DNA from: Cryptomeria japonica
Lineage: Eukaryota; Streptophyta; Pinopsida; Cupressales; Cupressaceae
Direction: 5' to 3'
Length of the DNA: 64,000 bases
NCBI RefSeq assembly: GCF_030272615.1
Contig: NC_081405.1
Location: forward strand, 26,490,272 to 26,554,271
Every line of letters starts with the position of its first letter. Position 1 is the first letter of the stretch. Both the position numbers and the translations under genes were made by a program. Shown here piece by piece: positions 1 to 11,821 of this stretch. Under the pieces are notes generated by a model, which ran no database searches, was not told the origin of the DNA, and worked only from the letters and a program-made list of their open reading frames with translations.

Positions 1-430
1 ATGAGTTTAAAATTGAATGCTTCATGTGTATTTCCTTCACCCATTAACATGGTGTCATCTGCAAAATGTTGTTGGGTTGCCACAGCAATATCCCTAGTGA
101 TACTAATCGCTCTAATATTCCCAACCTATTGCACATTTTGGATATTCCTACCTAAAGCCTCTGCCATAATAATAAACAAGAAGGGGGATATTGGATCTCC
201 CTATCTGAGCCCCCTAGAAGCCTCAAAATACCCCACTGGAGTTCCATTAGTGATAAACAAAAATTTTGGGGTAGATATGCAATAGAAAATCAGATCTATC
301 CATTGTTTTTTGAAGCTAAATGCTTCTAAACACTTACAAAGAAACCTCCAGTCTACCTTATCATATACCTTCGTTATATCCAATTTAATGAGTGAAGAGG
401 GAAAAACATATTTGAAGGTCAAATGATCAA
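1..430 (-). pseudogene. LINE reverse transcriptase fragment (broken, runs off window)
   Basis: Read on the minus strand from about 430 down to 1, this encodes the middle of a plant L1-type LINE reverse transcriptase. Visible motifs are KLDITKVYDKVDW, then GLR followed by a TAG stop at 203-201 where a Gln is expected before GDPISP, then (after a frame change) FLFIIMAEALGRN, and finally HFADDTMLMGEG, the catalytic ADD motif, close to the window edge. The stop and frameshift make it a dead copy. It continues beyond base 1. The open frame on the plus strand over 1-285 is only the antisense of this gene. Confidence 0.85.
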
Positions 431-439
431 AACATAATG

Positions 440-1502
440 AAATAAACATGCAGAATGCTAAAATATCATTAAAAGACCATTTCACCTTGCTATTTTACCT
501 TCTCCTTCACATTGAGCTTGATGAAGTCAAGACGCCCCTTCATAATGCTCCACTTGATGTGCTCCTTTGATTGTAGGATGTGGATGGCTCTCCAATATTG
601 TGCACAAATGGAATGGATTTGAAAAATGATAAGAATGAGATGATCAAGTTGCCAAGATGATTTCTTGGGCTCAAAAGGGGAGCATAAACTTACTGGATTT
701 CAAGATGTTTTGAATGAAGGGATGGAGCCCTATTTTATAGGAAGAGGAGAGGAAAATGGATGGCTAGGATGAATTTGAGATGAAGGGCTAAGATTTACTT
801 GTGAGCTCACACAAGGTCCAAGAGAGGGTGTGGAGACCAAGAAATATGCCTTAAAGGCATTTCATATCTCCACACTCCACAAGATGCAATGGAGGAATTA
901 AAAATTCTCCAAAAAAGGATATCATGGGGATTGGAGGAATAAAAAGGAATTAAAAATTCCTTGGGAGAGGGGATGCCTAGAGGAATGTGTGATTTCAAAA
1001 ATCTTACATTCACCTAGGAAAAGAGCATTTAAAGCTAGTGGTTGGATGAAAAGGATAAAGAGTTGACTTTGTGACTAATCATGATGATTAACCATTAACG
1101 ACTCATTAGGAGGGGGATTAGAGGAAATGTTAGGTGGGATTAATATTTGTAGGAGAATTTGACTAGGAGAGAGAATGAGTGGAGGGAATAAAAAATTAGA
1201 AGAATAATGTTAAGTGAGTTTAGGGAGTTTCTAGAAGAATGAATTAAGAAGATGATTTGTAGGAATCATGTAGGTTAACTAATTAATTGAAATTAATTAG
1301 CTAAGAGGAAGATTTGTGAGGATTTGATTTTTTTAGAAGAATAAAGAAAGGGATTGATTTATTAAATAAATCAATCATTTGCTATAGTGACAATATTAAT
1401 TATATTTAATTAATATTGAGAGGAATTTGAATTAACATAATTAATTAATTAATTATGCGAGGAATTAAAAATAATTAAAATAATTATTTTTAAGTGTCTA
1501 CA
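440..1502 (-). mobile_element. Orphan or solo LTR, minus orientation
   Basis: The right edge ends in GTGTCTACA, the reverse complement of the TGTAGACAC start seen in the LTRs of elements 1 and 2. A minus-strand TATA box lies at 730-740 (CTATTTTATAG on plus). The segment has AT-rich blocks of TTAATTAA type near its right end, as those LTRs do. No polypurine tract lies outside the right edge, so this is not a 3' LTR with attached interior; a solo LTR or 5' LTR remnant is likely. The left boundary is estimated from the usual distance of about 300 bp beyond the TATA box. I found no matching target duplication. Confidence 0.5.
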
Positions 1503-2640
1503 GTATGTGTAAATATTACAATGGAGAATGCACATACATTCAAACACACTACAGCTCACTGCTTAAATTACAATGACCCAAAAGGCTCCAACCCTCAGGG
1601 AAGGTTCAGTACCTTACAAAAAGATTCAAACTACAATCTGAAAAGAATGAACTGCAAAAATAGTATCTGTTAATGTCTGATGACATTTCTAATTAAGCTC
1701 AAATGTCTACCTTCCACTAATTTTATGCTCAACACACCACATCGAAAGATGAATTCACTTGATTGCACATACACCACTCTCTGATAATGTAGACTCAACA
1801 ACCATACTCCACCGAACCACAAATATAGCACCTATTTATACAAATCATCAACCTTGACTATAAGGCCGGCCAAACCCATAACAACATCGATATATAAATC
1901 AACCAACAGACCAATACAATGTCATAGGAATCATACATGGACCTAAATCAGCTCCTCAAACATGCACCACCACCATAAATCTTGCCAAGATCAACTGCAA
2001 AACGTTACAACACCAAAGAACCGCATAACACGAAGAATGTCACCGAACCAAGAAGATTATCAAGAACTCGCACAATAATCAATATAGACCACCAAAACAA
2101 ATAGCTCATGATTAGAAAACACCAACAAACACATTAGAACCATCCACAATAGCTGCACCAACATCACTTATTCAAATCTTCATCGATCAACACGCTAACA
2201 CTCAAGAATACTCAATAGCAGCAATTCGGATAAGAAAGATAGCTTCCAGAGCACCAAATCATGAACCATTTGAAATGAAGATACACACGAGCATCCCAAA
2301 AACTCTCCCAAATCCACAACATAAGATATGATCATAGCGGAGCACAACGGATCAAACACCAAAACATTGCAACACTTAACACTGAAAACTAGTCTCCATA
2401 CCGGAATCCACAACACAACCAAATCGTCACATAGCATCATGGAATCAACAAAGAATGAGGTATCTCTTGTTGATTCACCATCCCAAATAGATAAACCAAT
2501 AAAATCAACTCACTGTAGTCACCAGATCACCAAAACAATTCTCTCCAAACACCGAAACACAGAAATATGTTGACATCAATGACAACAACATATCCTAGCA
2601 ACAACAATATACAACATTATGAGCTTGTGTGGATATGTGT
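1503..2640 (-). mobile_element. Ty1/copia-type LTR fragment, minus orientation
   Basis: Read on the minus strand, this has the layout of a copia LTR. Near 2560-2580 is a start-like block, GTCATTGATGTCAAC, close to the beginnings of the copia LTRs at 40535 and 51984. It is followed by a T/G-rich U3, a TATA box (plus-strand CCTATTTATA, 1831-1840) and a U5-like tail. Its right part was the target of element 1, whose TSD is the last five bases (2636-2640). No coding frame longer than about 80 codons is present. Confidence 0.5.
2636..2640. repeat. Target site duplication of element 1, left copy
   Basis: TGTGT lies directly before the 5' LTR. The identical TGTGT at 20440-20444 follows the 3' LTR. 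Confidence 0.9.
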
Positions 2641-3961
2641 TGTAGACACCTAAAAATGTCTCATTGATCATGTACTAATTATTCGTCTAATTGATTAAAT
2701 AATTATTTAATTAATTTAATTAATTTAATTAACTATTTCTTCTAATTTCATATTTCCTCACCATCTTACTAATTATTCTATTTTCTATTTCTATCATCAT
2801 TTAATCATTTTAACCATTTTCTAAATGTTAATTAAATATTTATTATTTAATTAATTCTGATTAATTCCCCAATTTAAATAATCTTTATTATTTAAATAAA
2901 CTAATTATTCAATTTCTATCTCTTTGATCAACTAATCATTCGACCCTCTTCTAAATATTAATTAAATATTTATTATTTAATTAATTATGATTTAATCCTT
3001 TAAATTAAACAATCTTTATTATTTAATTTAATTCCATTTCTAAATAATTAAATAGTTTCTTTAAATTATTTAATTAACTAATTATTTCTTTTAATTTCAC
3101 TAATTCTTTCATTTCTAAATAATTAAATAGTTTCTTTATATTATTTAATTAACTAATTAATTCTTCCATTTCCAAATCCCCAAATTCTAATTTCATTTAA
3201 TTTCGTATTCTTCCAATTTCTTCCAAATTCAAATACATGTGCATGATTTCAAAAACCAAATTGAAAATCAAAGTTAAGTTCTAAATATATTCAAATACTA
3301 AATTGAATTAAATAAATTCAATTATTTGAATAAATCTCATGCAAAGCTTAAATTGAAAATCTAAGTCTAAATGCAAGCACATGCTAAATTAATTAACTTA
3401 ATCAATCAATTAATTAAATCATTTATCTCTCCAACTTCTATTTCCATCTTTCAGTTAGCTTTTTCTAAATTAAGCTTCTTTGTCATCTTCTTTATTTCCT
3501 CCAATCATTCTTTTTCTTTCTTCAGTCAGCTTTTTCTCAATCAGTTGATTCAATTAATCTATTCAATCTATTGAGTTTCACTCCTACAATCAGCAGTTCA
3601 ACTATCAATTTTCATGTGAGCTCACCTGAGTTCCACCTTACAATCAATCATCTCCAAAAATCTATAAATTGAGCATCCAATCTCCATTTTCAACAATCAC
3701 AAACTTTGAATCTTTGTGTCACTTGCAGGTTACAAGCGCAATATCTGAGAGCCATCATACCACAGAGAAGAGAAGAGAAATGGAAGCTATATGCAATCTT
3801 GGAATAGGGAGTTTGATTTTAACTATTTTAATTCCTATTTGTTTGATATTGCATTATTTCATTGTATGTTTGTTAGAATTCTTTGATTAAGCAAGGATTC
3901 GTGATTTCCCTTTGATTTCTAATTGAATGCTTGTTATAAAGATGAATTTTACATGCATACA
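2641..3961 (+). repeat. 5' LTR of element 1
   Basis: This 1321-bp LTR runs from TGTAGACACC to GCATACA. It is AT-rich with many TTAATTAA-type blocks. A TATA box (TATAAATT) lies at about 3663. It is longer than its 3' partner by about 77 bp, mainly because of an extra copy of a TTTCTAAATAATTAAATAG-type block around 3040-3150. The two LTRs otherwise align closely throughout. Confidence 0.9.
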
Positions 3962-3985
3962 TTTTGGTGAACCCGACATGAAACA
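3962..3985 (+). other. Primer-binding-site-like sequence of element 1
   Basis: Immediately after the 5' LTR comes TTTTGGTGAACCCGACATGA. A TGG start two to three bases after the LTR is normal for a tRNA primer site. Element 4 has a close relative (TTTTGGTTAACCCGATGTGA). I cannot assign the tRNA by eye. Confidence 0.6.
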
Positions 3986-4090
3986 CAACTAACTTACCTT
4001 CTTTGTTCTTTGTATAATTTTTGCAGGTCGTATGGATTTTTGTTGTTTTTTTAACAGATTTTGCACAGATTTCGAGAACTGATGTTTTGT

Positions 4091-4779
4091 CACGCAATCG
4101 TGATTACATCATCCTACAATCACATAGACAACATCATGCATTCGACCCCTCGGGGTCACGCATTCATTCTGAGAGGGTTACGCAATCGCCTTATTCAAAT
4201 CATGCAATCGCCCTTTCCGGATTATGCATTCACAGGGAAACCTGTTGTCTAATTTTTTATTCTGTCTATTATTTAATCTATCTATTTCTTTCTAAAATTG
4301 TTTTAATCTGCAAATAGATTACTTCTATTTCATGATTTCATTATAACAGTTTATGGCAAGAAAAGTACAGTTCAGGATTTCAGGTGCAAGAAGGACGAAA
4401 CAACAAAGAAGAGAAGCCAAACGCTATCAAAAGGTTCTCCAGGCAGAAAAATTGATACAAGATTCATAAGAGATACCGGCCTTTGATAGATATAATATCT
4501 TATTTCTTTCTTATCAAATTAAATATGATCTAATCAATATTGAATGGATGATGAGAGATTTGGCTAGGGCCTCACAGTTGGTTTTGCAGGTTGGTGATCG
4601 GGTTTAGTTTTCTTTTACTTTTTTTATTTTTTTTTATTTTTTGTTGTCTGTCTGTCTGTTACGTAGTCAACCTCCTAGTGCTATGCAATCGATCAAATAT
4701 CATCATGCATTCAGTCTGTCAGAATTACGCATTCGATTTGTAAGTATCACACAATCGCACAGGTAAAGTTATGCATTCG
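4091..4779 (+). repeat. Phased motif array in the leader of element 1 (22-bp spacing)
   Basis: Two clusters carry a degenerate 10-mer, consensus YAYGCAWTCR (for example CACGCAATCG and CATGCATTCG). Taking the G of the YGCA core (A in one copy), cluster one sits at 4094, 4138, 4160, 4182, 4204 and 4226. Cluster two sits at 4685, 4707, 4729, 4751 and 4773. Every step is 22 bp, except one of 44 bp that spans a decayed copy near 4116. The sequences between copies are unrelated, so this is not an ordinary tandem repeat. The array lies between the 5' LTR and the coding region. Confidence 0.85.
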
Positions 4780-4907
4780 CTTCTATCAAGTTTTGAGTTT
4801 CTATTTTCTATTAGTTTAATTTTCCTACTAATCTCCTGTTTATAGCCTGTGGCAGATTTACAAAAAGGATTAGATTAGTTTTTTTCATACATCACCTAAA
4901 ACTTCAT

Positions 4908-5110
4908 CTTTTGGTGCTTAAAATCAACAACAGTGAAAATGGACATGCATGGATAATCTCACACTTCGTTGTTTGGTGCTTAAAATAAACATGGGCTAAA
5001 ATTGACATGGATGTATCTCACACTTTGTCTTTTGGTGCTTAAAATTAACAAAATGGTTAAAATTGACATGTATGCTTTCATATTGCGATTTGGTGTTTAA
5101 AATGGACATG
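4908..5110 (+). repeat. Four-copy tandem repeat, about 60-bp unit
   Basis: Copies begin with TTTGGTGCTTAAAAT at about 4910, 4972 and 5031, and TTTGGTGTTTAAAAT at 5089. Each continues into AAAATTGACATG-like sequence and most end in CTCACACTT. The period is 58-62 bp. No coding potential is evident. Confidence 0.8.
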
Positions 5111-6112
5111 GACATGCGTATTCAACACCTAAATTTGGGCTATAAAACGAACGTGAATCAGGTTGCATTAGATTAAATCATTTTTCTTTTTTTCTTAAGG
5201 TAAATAATTTTTATCATGTTTGGGGTTGACCTACTATTGCATTAACTAACTTTCCACCCACCTTCGGGGTATTGGGAGAAAGGAGGAAGGTGACAACAAC
5301 ATCCAAATTTTATTTTATTCTATGTAGTGAGGGGTATCTTTGACTAGGGATTTCATCACCCCACATAGGTACTTCGAATTGGGATGCATTGGGGATATCA
5401 TCTCTCCCAGCATACTCTTGGGCAAGTTTTTCAAGCCGCTATATAAATATACTGGTCAGGCGGCTAGAGTGTTGAGTGAATTCAACATATGTGAGGGCCT
5501 TCCCTGCACCGATAAGCTCAACTAAAGTCTTAAGTGGCTTGCTCTAAGAATCCATTGTTGGATCGGGACCCCTCAAAACCTAATACTAAGAACCAATTTA
5601 GTTGCCAAAAATCCTACATTCAGTGATTTCGGGAGTGCAAATTGTACCCCATAGATACCCCTCATGTACCTTACATTATGAGACAGAAATCCCTTGGTGA
5701 TAAGATCTTTGGATCTTCAGGGTAAGAGAGACTAGCATGCCCAAGAAGTGTGTGTCGTGGAGTGGAATCAATGCTACCAAACTCTCTATCAGTCCATCTT
5801 GTTTCAGTATTTTGCTGCTGGGGCCTCATTGAATGGTGTCCACTTTCCAACCTAAGATTATATTTCGTTCTTTTTTATGTATCATTGTGATAGACTAGTA
5901 TTGAGTCAGTCCCTTGGGCTATTTCAAGCCCTATCCCACGTATCTCCGAATTTTCTGAGATTGTATGAAAATTGAGTCAGTCAGCTATACATACCTTCAA
6001 GCAATTGTTCTCAGATTTGGAAAACTACAAAACATTGTCCCACACACGGAGTTACTGAAAACAAGGTCCATTTTGAAAACAAAAACTCAAAGTTTTACAT
6101 ACTTGTGACCCT
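5111..6112 (+). other. Non-coding interior of element 1
   Basis: About 1 kb between the 60-bp repeats and the next tandem array. The longest plus frame (5340-5525) is 61 codons and resembles nothing I recognise. I see no motif beyond mixed-sequence leader DNA. Confidence 0.5.
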
Positions 6113-6415
6113 AGGAAGTCCTTGCATAGTCCCCACTTACATCCTAATTATCATCCTAAGTCCTTGCATAGTCCTCATTTATGTCCCTATTATTGTCCTT
6201 AGTCTTTGCATAGTCCTCATTTGCATCCCTATTATCATCCTTAGTCCCTACATAGTCCTCATTTATGTCCTTATTATAGTCCTCATTATCATCCTAAGTC
6301 CTTACATAGTCTTCATTATCGTCCCAAGTCCTTGCATAGTCCTTATATAGTCCTCATTATCATCCTCATATACGTCCTTGTCTAGACCTCATATACGTCT
6401 GTCTTAGTTCATCAT
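6113..6415 (+). repeat. Degenerate tandem repeat, roughly 40-45-bp unit
   Basis: Built from AAGTCCTTGCATAGTCCTCA followed by ATTTATGTCCCTATTATCAT-type sequence, repeated about seven times with variable unit length. The frame over 6105-6350 translates into a repetitive Ile/Val/Leu-rich peptide that reflects the repeat and is not a credible protein. Confidence 0.8.
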
Positions 6416-6597
6416 CATTTGCATAATCATCCTAAAAAGTCATACCCCAAACGTCCAAAACACAATCAGAGGATCAATCAAACTCAACCTCAACTCAAAC
6501 AAGTTGGTCAAGTTCAATCAAAATTGTCACATTCAGAGAAATGGAGAAAATATCTTACATGTTGTGATCCTAGGTCCAAACCAAACAAGCAAACATC

Positions 6598-8679
6598 ATG
6601 GATTGGAATTATACATTTCATAGGGAAGGTGGAAGATTCATCCCTTCCATTCCTATTCCATCACCATCCATAGAAATATTAGCTCAACAAATCAAAACTT
6701 TGCAACAAGTGACAGACATGGTTAGTCCTGACAATCATAGGGGCTGGTTAGAAAACACAATGAGAGAAGCGATGACCATGAGGGGATCAATATCAGACCA
6801 ACTTTCTTCTTCTTGTGAGACCATTCAAACATGCCAACCTTCATTCTTCAACAAAATCGTTCCCACCCTAGTTCAACCAACATTAGAGTCATGTAAACCT
6901 TCTTTTTCTTTAAACCCTCTATATCAATCATACCAATCATATCAACCCAACAATCAAACCCCTTTCAACCAAAATCAAACCCTATTCAACCAAAGTCCAA
7001 ATCAAAATTCATATCAACCCAACATTCAAACCTTGTTCAACCAAAATCAAACCCCATTCAACCAAATTCCAAATCAAAATTCATATCAACCCAACATTCA
7101 AACCTCGTTCAACCAAAATCAAACCTCATTCAACCAAATTCCAAATCAAAATTCATATCAACCCAACATTCAAACCCCGTTCAACCAAAATCACACCCCT
7201 TTCAACCAAAGTCCAAATCAAAATTCATTCATCCAAAATCAAGCATCTTTCACCCAAAATCATACTCCTTTCAACCAAAATCAAATCACTTTCAACCAAA
7301 TCCTAAATCAACCATATCTATCCACCATTTAATCATCCCCTAAAGTCACACAAGACCAATCCATGCCATCTCTATCTAATAACACAACCTCCCAATCGCT
7401 ATCCATCGTACAAATCCAATCTAATCCAAGTCATGATTCAGAGAATCTCATTCAAAACCCTTCTTCATCAGGCCAATATTTTGAAACATTCCAAGAATCT
7501 CCCATGAATTTCCAAACTCCTTCCCCATGTCAAGAGGATGATCCAAAATCAGAAGAAATGAGTCTTGAAACAAATAAAGATCAAGAACAGCCACTTCAAT
7601 CCTACCCAATTTTTGATCAAGATCCCACCAACCAAGAATCTTATGATGATCCCCTCACTCTTTTCTATTCCATTCATAATCAAACCCTTCAATCTCAAGA
7701 ACAAAGTGTCCTTTCAAGTCCCATCCAATATCCACCTCCTAAACAAGATCAAGACATCCCTTCTATTCTTCCTAATAATCCCTTTCCAAGACAAGATCAA
7801 ATCATACCTTTACCTTCATGTCCTAAACAAGATCCCATTATTTCCCCAAATCCTGATCAAGGTCCCTCCATCCCTCCATCTCCATGTCATAGTCCTCCAT
7901 GTTCTTCACAATATTTCCTCTCAAATGAACTTACCATTTCTCCTCGTGATCCCAATCCCTCTACACAAGTTCTTCATGAACCCCTTATCAATGAAATCAC
8001 CAATCTAGATCATACTACACAAAGCAACTTGTCAACAATTATATGTGTGCCATCATCAAATACCAAAGTGGTGATAGAAACAAGCATGGCACCAGCTAAT
8101 GAAATCAACACTCAAATTGTTTCATCATCTTCTTCATGCACAAGCATAACACCAGCTAATAAGATCAACACCTTGTTGGTTTCATCATCCTCTTCAAGTG
8201 CATCAATAAAAATAGGCATAACACCTGCTCATGTCATAAATTTGAAACCAATTTGTCTCATACACCCGCACTTGGTAGATTGGGGGCAAGAGAATCTACC
8301 ATAGTTGGATTTCTTTGAAACTGATAAGGCTATAGCTGAATTCATGGGTTCCAGAGCTAGATTTCCTTACAATGATCCACAAAATCAAAAAACTAAGGAA
8401 ATAAACATTGGAGATGTTGAACATGTACACTTAGCTGAGTCCTTGTATCCTATTGAAAAACACACCTTTATCCGACTCTTCAAACAAAGACCAATGAACT
8501 ACCTACACGATATTATACCTAAGGGTTGGGTTAGTTTAGGTTTTACTTCCCGCATTGCATACCATTTTATTCAAAACACTGCATTACATATAGTTTCTTT
8601 TTCAAGCACATCGTATTCACATATTTCATGGCATATAGTTTCTGCATTTTCATATAACAACATCAATAAAACAAGGTAA
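6598..8679 (+). pseudogene. Broken gag/pre-RT ORF of element 1 (pol deleted)
   Basis: One frame of about 693 codons is interrupted only by TAA at 7330 and TAG at 8302. The N-terminal third is Gln/Asn-rich with 24-residue repeats. The middle is Pro/Ser/Gln-rich and low in complexity. The C-terminal part resembles the stretch just upstream of RT in elements 2 and 3. HPHLVDW here matches HPQLIDW in element 2, and HLAESLYPIEKHTFIRLFKQR matches its LAQSLTEAERAKFISFFKGR. The frame ends just where RT would start. It is therefore a remnant of a gag-pol polyprotein with RT, RNase H and integrase removed. No zinc knuckle or protease motif is visible. Confidence 0.7.
6950..7220 (+). repeat. 72-bp in-frame coding repeat (Gln/Asn-rich)
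   Basis: AACATTCAAACC recurs at 7021, 7093 and 7165, exactly 72 bp apart, with a partial copy upstream. Because 72 is a multiple of three, the repeat keeps frame and yields a 24-residue unit rich in NQ, FNQ and PNQNSYQ. Confidence 0.85.
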
Positions 8680-9659
8680 CTATCAAGATTATCATTTGTT
8701 GTCATTCAAGAGAATCAAGGTTAATCTCCTTTCTTAGATATTAGGACATGAAGTCTTTGAGGTCCTACGGTCATTCATTTTCAACATTACCCTGTGATGA
8801 TGCTTTACTTATGGTTGGGTAGCGATTTCACAATTTGAGACTTGTTAACCCAAAATCTATCAATTGTTATATATCAAACACAATAAATCTCTAATTAATT
8901 CTAAACACCTAGTTGATCATATGACTAGTGAAAAATCTAAAATTTTACTTCAGCACCACTGTAATTGTCACACCCAAGTAGGTTTCATTACTTACAAGTC
9001 AAGGCAAGAAAACAAAAAGAAAAAATGTTATGCCAAATTCATCTCAAGGCAAAAGAGCAATGATATATAACTTAAATATCATGCATACAAAGTGCGACAA
9101 AAATCTTGACTATGGGAACATGCAAGTAACTCCATCGAGGCTATGAACACCTACTGGCAATGGAGCAATATTTGAGAAATTACAGTTTATAACCTCATCA
9201 GAGCTCTCAAGGCTTGCTGGTAACGAGGCTCTATTCGAGATGCTTTTGAAGTTAGAATAATCCATGTAGCTAATCATATATGATGCTAAGGATCTTTAGT
9301 GAACACAAGAGCAAGAATTAACTCATTTGCACACACATGGGCAAACGAAGATCTAAGTTTCAAGAACCAGTGGGGAATTTTTCCGCGTCTCCATTTGTAA
9401 ATCCTAGTCACTAAGTGTGTTAATTTGAATGATCCAAGGGACCTTAGGGATTGATTGACCGCTTATCTATGAAAGGTTTTGCACCTCCATTTCAATTGGT
9501 GTATTACAAATGCAAAAACAAACACAGTCAACCTTGTTCGAATAGGAAATGCATCTTCATCCTGCATATTGCATTCACATAGGTCATGTCAAAAATTCAT
9601 GTGTCTCCACATACATTCTACAGATCATCATGTCATACAGGTCTGCACACTGGGGGCAT
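8680..9659 (+). other. Non-coding interior of element 1 after the ORF
   Basis: About 1 kb without a credible gene. Short frames at 8864-9070 and 9479-9661 are 60-68 codons of ordinary composition and match nothing I know. This is the position where elements 2 and 3 carry RT, RNase H and integrase. Confidence 0.5.
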
Positions 9660-10049
9660 AACTGAAAAAATCCTAAAAATTGGATAAAGTCTTGAAAAAA
9701 TCCTAAAAATCGGATAGTCCTGAAAAAATCCAAAAAATCATATAAAGTCTTGAAAAAATCCAAAAAATCATATAAAGTCCTGAAAAAAATCCAAAAAAAA
9801 ATCATATAAAGTCCTGAAAAAATCATAAAAATCATATAATGTCCTTCAAGAAAATCCAAAAAAAAAAATGAAAAAACTCAAAATCCAAAAGAAGTGAAAA
9901 ACTCAAAATCCAAAAAACATTGAAAAACTCAAAATCCAAAAAACATTGAAATATTCAAAATCCAAAAACATTGAAAATCATAAAATACCAAAAACATCCA
10001 TATAAAGTCCTGAAAAAATCATCCAAAAACATTCAAATAGGGAAAACAT
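9660..10049 (+). repeat. A-rich tandem repeats that hosted the LINE insertion
   Basis: Units of about 33 bp (TATAAAGTCCTGAAAAAATC followed by CAAAAAATCA) repeat six or seven times, followed by shorter GAAAAACTCAAAATCC units. The same type of sequence resumes at 18113 beyond the LINE. Tandem repeats occupy the equivalent post-pol position in element 3 (59245-59420, reversed). Confidence 0.8.
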
Positions 10050-10079
10050 AACAACCAAAAAACTAATCAACAAGCGAAG

Positions 10080-11819
10080 ATGGAAGAAGTGAGAGCGGGA
10101 GCCCAAATTTCAAACTCTCAGCAAGGCGGGAACCTTGGTTCCAATGGTGAGATTGGCCAGGCCAATGGTGTTGATCCTATTGGTGATAAGGACAAGCCCT
10201 CGGACTTCCCAGTCGTTGTTGCTGACTCTTAGTCTGATGGTACTCTACTTGAGGTGACAGCGGATTCATCTAGGCATCTGGGGGAAGGGTTCAATGGGGG
10301 GGCCATTCCACGAGATGACCCCATGGATAGCAGGAGGGAGAAAAAGAAATGGTTTTCCCTTTTTGGAACTAGACCAACTGGTAAATCCTCCCTTCCTCCT
10401 GTAAAGAATATTTCTGACCCTTCTAGTGGTGAGTTTGCTATCTCCATCCCTGACCAGGTTCTGGACCATAATATCAATAGTATGTCAAACTCCTTAGTAG
10501 GGAAATTTATGGGTTCACGCCCTAACATTGAATTTGTCAGGGCCTTTGTGAAACGAAAATGGGCCCTTAAAGGAAATGTTGAAGTTTCGGCACTACCCAA
10601 AGGTCTTCTATCTTTTTCCTTTTCGTGTGAAGAAGATAAGGTTAAGATCTTGTGCGGGAGCCCCTGGATGGTAGGAAAGACAACTCTGGTTCTTAGAAAA
10701 TGGCATCTGAAACTAAACATGAATGATTCTCTTCTAGCCCAAGTTCCAGTTTGGATAAAACTTCCAGGATTACCTCTTGAATATTGGGCAGAAAGTATCT
10801 TCTTTGGAATAGCAAGTTCTTTTGGCGAGCTGCTCTCTATAGAACCAGTCACTGCTTCAAAAAGAAGATTAACCCATGCAAGGTTCTTTGTTGGAGTAGC
10901 CCTTGAGGTAGATATGTTAGAACAGATTGACCTAGTTTCAAAACTGGGAACCTGTAAACAACATATCGAATATGAAACTATCCCTTTTGCATGCTTCCAT
11001 TGTAAAAAAGTAGGTCATTGGGCAAAATCCTGCCCAAACAAGAAAAAGGGAGAACCCAAGCAGCTTAAACCTCAGATTGAAAGTCAAAAGGTGCCAGAGA
11101 AATAGGTGTGGCAAGTTAAAAACACAGAAATTGAGGAAGAAAATTCCAATCATTTTTTTCCTTTGGGGGAACAGAAGGAAGCCTCAAACTCTATCTTCAG
11201 TCCCACAATACAGGAAGCAGAGAGAAATGAAACAACCAAAGTCAGTCCCATAAGAACAACTCAAAAAAAGGAAATGAAAGATCAGAATGATCCTCCAAAT
11301 GAGATAGCTGAAGTGGTGGATGACATGCATGAAAGCAAGGCAGTGGAAGCAAGAGATTACCAACCTAAGGAAGGAGAGATCCCTGATCCCCAAACTGAAA
11401 GGACTGATTCTTCTCTAGCCATACCTAGTTTTCAAATTCAAGAAGCCCAAAAATGTGCAATTTTGGGTATGAATCTTTCAAATTTGGATTAGAATTCAAG
11501 AACAGTGAACAATGTTTCAACTGACTCAAGAACTCCTAAATGGGGTAGTGAAGAAGAAATTTCCAAAATCCTCATCAACTCGGAAATGACTCCTGTGATA
11601 GAAACAGAATGGACGCAACCAAAATATAAGAACAAGAAAGCAGCAACTCCCTCGACATCTCTAATAAGGAAATCCAGCAAAATAGCTCAAGTTGATGTGG
11701 GATACATTTCCTCTTCCCCAGGATGGCCCTCTAACCACAAAGTTAGAGACAAGGAGGCCAGCAAGAACATAGCAGATGGAACTCAAAAAACTCTCAAGGA
11801 GCTAGGAATCGGTAAGTAG
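10080..11819 (+). pseudogene. LINE ORF1 (DUF4283-like plus CCHC zinc knuckle), broken
   Basis: The ATG at 10080 lies 18 bp inside the insertion and opens a frame that runs to TAG at 11817. In-frame TAG stops interrupt it at 10230, 11103 and 11490; all fit CAG to TAG. Residues of about 150-270 resemble the DUF4283 domain of plant LINE ORF1 proteins (SFSFSCEEDKVKILCGSPWM, then VPVWIKLPGLPLEYW). A single CCHC knuckle, CFHCKKVGHWAKSCP, follows near 10990-11035. The C-terminal half is acidic and low in complexity. ORF1 proteins of this class are expected to bind the LINE RNA. ORF2 begins 2 nt after its stop. Confidence 0.85.
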
Positions 11820-11821
11820 CT

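Noticed and set aside
10229-10852. 207-codon minus-strand frame opposite LINE ORF1
   Set aside because: It is the antisense of the DUF4283-like coding region and has no motif of its own.
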